Assembly (NCBI GenBank): GCA_905221605.1
Contig: CAJNDS010002444.1
Coordinates: 176,240-223,764, forward strand
DNA from: Symbiodinium natans
Taxonomy: Eukaryota; Sar; Dinophyceae; Suessiales; Symbiodiniaceae
DNA: 47,525 nucleotides
Reading direction: 5' to 3'
Below, in pieces: positions 45,591 through 47,525 of this stretch. The first letter of the stretch is position 1. Each line of letters opens with the position of its first letter. The translations under genes and the position numbers were made by a program. Under the pieces are notes generated by a model that was given only the letters and a program-made list of their open reading frames with translations, searched no databases and was not told the DNA's origin.

Positions 45591-46595
45591 TTCGGGTTTA
45601 GGGTTTAGGGTTACATAGAACCACGAAACCCTCATGCCACCCACCCGGGTACCTGCCGGGTCTGTTTCCCGCGCGGCAGGCTTTCTTGCCAGCCTTGCTA
45701 CTCATGGGGGATGCCAACTCTTTATAAGACGGTTTAGGGTTTAGGGTTTAGGGTCAAGGGTTAAGGGTTTAGGGCGTAGGGTTTAGGGTTCCAAAAACTC
45801 TAAACCCAAATCCCTACACCATTGGCTCTACACCCAAAAAGCCCACAAGCCCTAAATTCAATAACCCTCAAGCCCGAGAAGCCTATAAAGCATCCTAAGC
45901 CCTAAAACCCTAAAACCCCAAAAGGAAGGGTTTCGGGTTTAGGGTTTAGGGTTTAGGCTTTAGGGTTTAGGGCTTAGGGCTTAGGGCCTAGGGCTTAGGG
46001 TTAAACATCCATCAAAAGCTTACGCCAAGAAACTATATCTTTGTGGTGCTTTACTGTAACCTTGGATCTTTAGCTTTTTGAGGGCTTTTTAGGGTTTCTT
46101 GGGTTTCTGAATAAGGCAGCTAAAAGTTTAATTTTTTACTACCCTCCTAAGTGCAGCCCAGATATCCCTAAACCCTAAACCCTAAACCCTAAACCCTAAA
46201 CCCTAAACCCTAAACCCTAAACCCTAAACCCTAAACCCTAAACCTTAAACCGAAAGCCAAACATGGCCTTGAGACGAAGAATCGCCAGAACCCCCAGCCA
46301 TGCTGAGCCCCAAACTCCATGCTATCTCTGAAACCTGAAAACCCCTAAAACCCTAAACCTTGACCCTGAACCCTAAACCCTAAACCCTAAACCCTAAACC
46401 CTAAACCCTAAACCCTAAACCCTAAACCCTAAACCCTAAACCCTAAACCCTAAACCCTAAACCCTAAACCCCAAACCCTAAACCCTAAACCCCAAATCCC
46501 AAACCCTAAACCCTAAACCCCAAATCCTAAACCCTAAGCCCTGAACCCTAAACCCTAAGCCGAAAACCCTAAACTCTAAAGTCCATCTCCGACAG
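45591..46595. repeat. Telomere arrays with short islands
   Basis: TTTAGGG 45595-45612, 45733-45790 and 45935-46000. CCCTAAA 46165-46245 and 46370-46575. Islands without a supported gene at 45615-45730 and 46255-46345. Confidence 0.7.
46045..46157. mobile_element. Dispersed element TGCTTTACTGTAAC, copy 2
   Basis: See 38012-38114. Differences include insertions of GGGTTTC-like sequence. Confidence 0.6.
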
Positions 46596-46627
46596 GTTGT
46601 GTGAAACCTGGGAGCGCCTCAGGATCG
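46596..46627 (+). CDS. Possible short exon
   Basis: After TCCGACAG|G a frame reads LCETWERLRI, with a possible GC donor. It lies between CCCTAAA and TTTAGGG arrays. Family unknown; too short to be sure. Confidence 0.3.
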
Positions 46628-46639
46628 CCTGTGCTGATT

Positions 46640-47177
46640 GTAATTAGGGTTGAGGGTTTAGGGTTTAGGTTTAGGGTGTAGGTTCTGGGGTTTAGGGTTT
46701 AGGATTTAGGGTTTAGGGTTGCGGGTTCAGGGTTTAGGGCTTTCTGGTTTTAGTAATAGCGTCTTCAGATTTGGAGTTTTAGGACTTAGGGTTGTCGGTT
46801 GTGGGTTTCTAGGGCTTGTGGTTAAGCAATCGGGGTTAGGGATTGAAGGTGCTTTTTGGGCTTACCGATCGGGGCTTAGGGTTTAGGGTTTAGGGTTTAG
46901 GTTTAGGGTTTAGGGTTTAGGGTTTAGGGTTTAGGGTTTAGGGTTTAGGGTTTAGGGTTTAGGGTTTAGGGTAGGTGGCTGGAATCCCAAGCCTACACAC
47001 TAGGACGCCAAGCCCCGAAGGCCAAGCCTCCTGCGCCCTAAGTTACACCCTAAACCCTAAACCCTAAACCCTAAACCCTAAACCCTAAACCCTAAACCCT
47101 AAACCCTAAACCCTAAACCCTAAACCCTAAACCCTAAACCCTAAACCCTAAACCCTAAACCCGAAGATCCTTTACAG
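46640..47177. repeat. Facing TTTAGGG and CCCTAAA arrays
   Basis: TTTAGGG 46872-46972, then a 75-bp island, then CCCTAAA 47047-47162. The two arrays are inverted and could pair. Confidence 0.85.
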
Positions 47178-47237
47178 GAGCAAGGATGATGGGGCGATGG
47201 AGTGGCTACGCCTCGAAACTGTGCCGGAGGGATTGGA
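47178..47237 (+). CDS. Possible short exon
   Basis: After TTTACAG|G a frame reads SKDDGAMEWLRLETVPEGL with good codon composition; a GC donor (GA|GCTTCA) is possible. It sits between a long CCCTAAA array (47045-47162) and TTTAGGG repeat, the typical exon setting. Family not recognised; it could be a downstream exon of the same gene. Confidence 0.4.
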
Positions 47238-47525
47238 GCTTCAGGGTTTAGGGCTTGGGGTTGAGCGTTTACGGTTAGGGTTTAGGGTTCAGGGTTTAGG
47301 GTTTCGGGTTTAGGGTTTAGGGTTGAGGGTTTCGGTTCAGGGTTTAGGGTTTAGGGTTTGGGGTTTGGGTTTTGGGGTTTGGGGTTTGGGGTTTGTGGTT
47401 TGTGGTGTACTGTAGGGTTTGCTGCTAGTTTCGGCGCTAGGGCTATAGGGGATAGAACTTAAGGTTTTGCGAAATTTCAGGGCTTGGCATTTGCAGTTTT
47501 AGGCTTGAAGGGTTATGCGGGGAGG
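47238..47525. repeat. Degenerate G-strand repeats to the window end
   Basis: GGTTTAGGG/GGTTTGGG variants at 47240-47400, then a non-repeat tail with no gene. Confidence 0.7.

Noticed and set aside
1-47525. A true chromosome end
   Set aside because: Telomere-type arrays occur in both orientations throughout, none runs off a window edge as a long terminal array, and coding exons lie between them.

Overview
This is eukaryotic nuclear DNA dominated by TTTAGGG/CCCTAAA telomere-type repeats in both orientations, so the arrays are interstitial rather than a chromosome end. The best-supported gene is an RNF213-like giant AAA+ ATPase / E3 ligase on the + strand. It is cut into very small exons (15-123 nt) separated by introns of about 0.25-4 kb that are largely telomere-type repeat. 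I chained 19 exons between 17,628 and 42,694 using splice sites and reading phase. Together they give 996 nt, exactly 332 codons without a stop, and they run in the order of the RNF213 family: pre-P-loop helix, Walker A (GETGCGKT), IHGG, Walker B (VFFDEIN), CNPYR, VYRVHPLPESL, DFG.LSE..E.LYI, SQKYVRE, SVVSMRD...VFKWF, ALILTLGYC.

About half of the inferred donors are GC, the rest are GT plus one possible GA, and nearly all acceptors are AG|G. This splice-site set, with TTTAGGG telomeres and GC-rich third positions, points to a dinoflagellate. The organism call is inference; another alveolate or alga with TTTAGGG telomeres is not excluded.

Layout. 1-1.55 kb: telomere repeats with three coding-like exons, two of them separated by a 128-bp telomere-repeat intron flanked by a 24-bp direct repeat. 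1.55-3.6 kb: telomere variants, fold-back elements and one half of a segmental duplication. 3.6-5.15 kb: 9-bp AATTTAAAT arrays alternating with G/C-rich palindromes. 5.15-6.03 kb: a satellite of about 10 long hairpins. 5.9-9.07 kb: a 1.65-kb tandem duplication containing a 100-N assembly gap. 9.07-13.0 kb: a purine/pyrimidine-skewed tandem array with a 1.19-kb period. 13.0-15.6 kb: telomere variants, a GC-rich CTGGCC/CGCGCCAA minisatellite and the other half of the segmental duplication. 15.69-42.7 kb: the RNF213-like exon chain and its introns. 42.9-44.8 kb: coding-like segments of low complexity (Glu/Lys-rich, then Pro/Ser/Thr-rich). 44.8-47.5 kb: more telomere arrays with two short coding-like islands.

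The most interesting point is the relation between repeats and splicing. Most exons are preceded by C-strand repeat and followed by G-strand repeat, so a typical intron begins with TTTAGGG and ends with CCCTAAA and could pair its own ends. At two junctions the telomere repeat itself appears to supply the splice dinucleotide. Two insertions are bounded by direct repeats, as expected if telomere repeats were added into breaks and then removed as introns. No tRNA, rRNA, CRISPR array, bacterial-type gene or complete transposase gene was recognised. The long open frames in the satellite regions are products of repeat periodicity.
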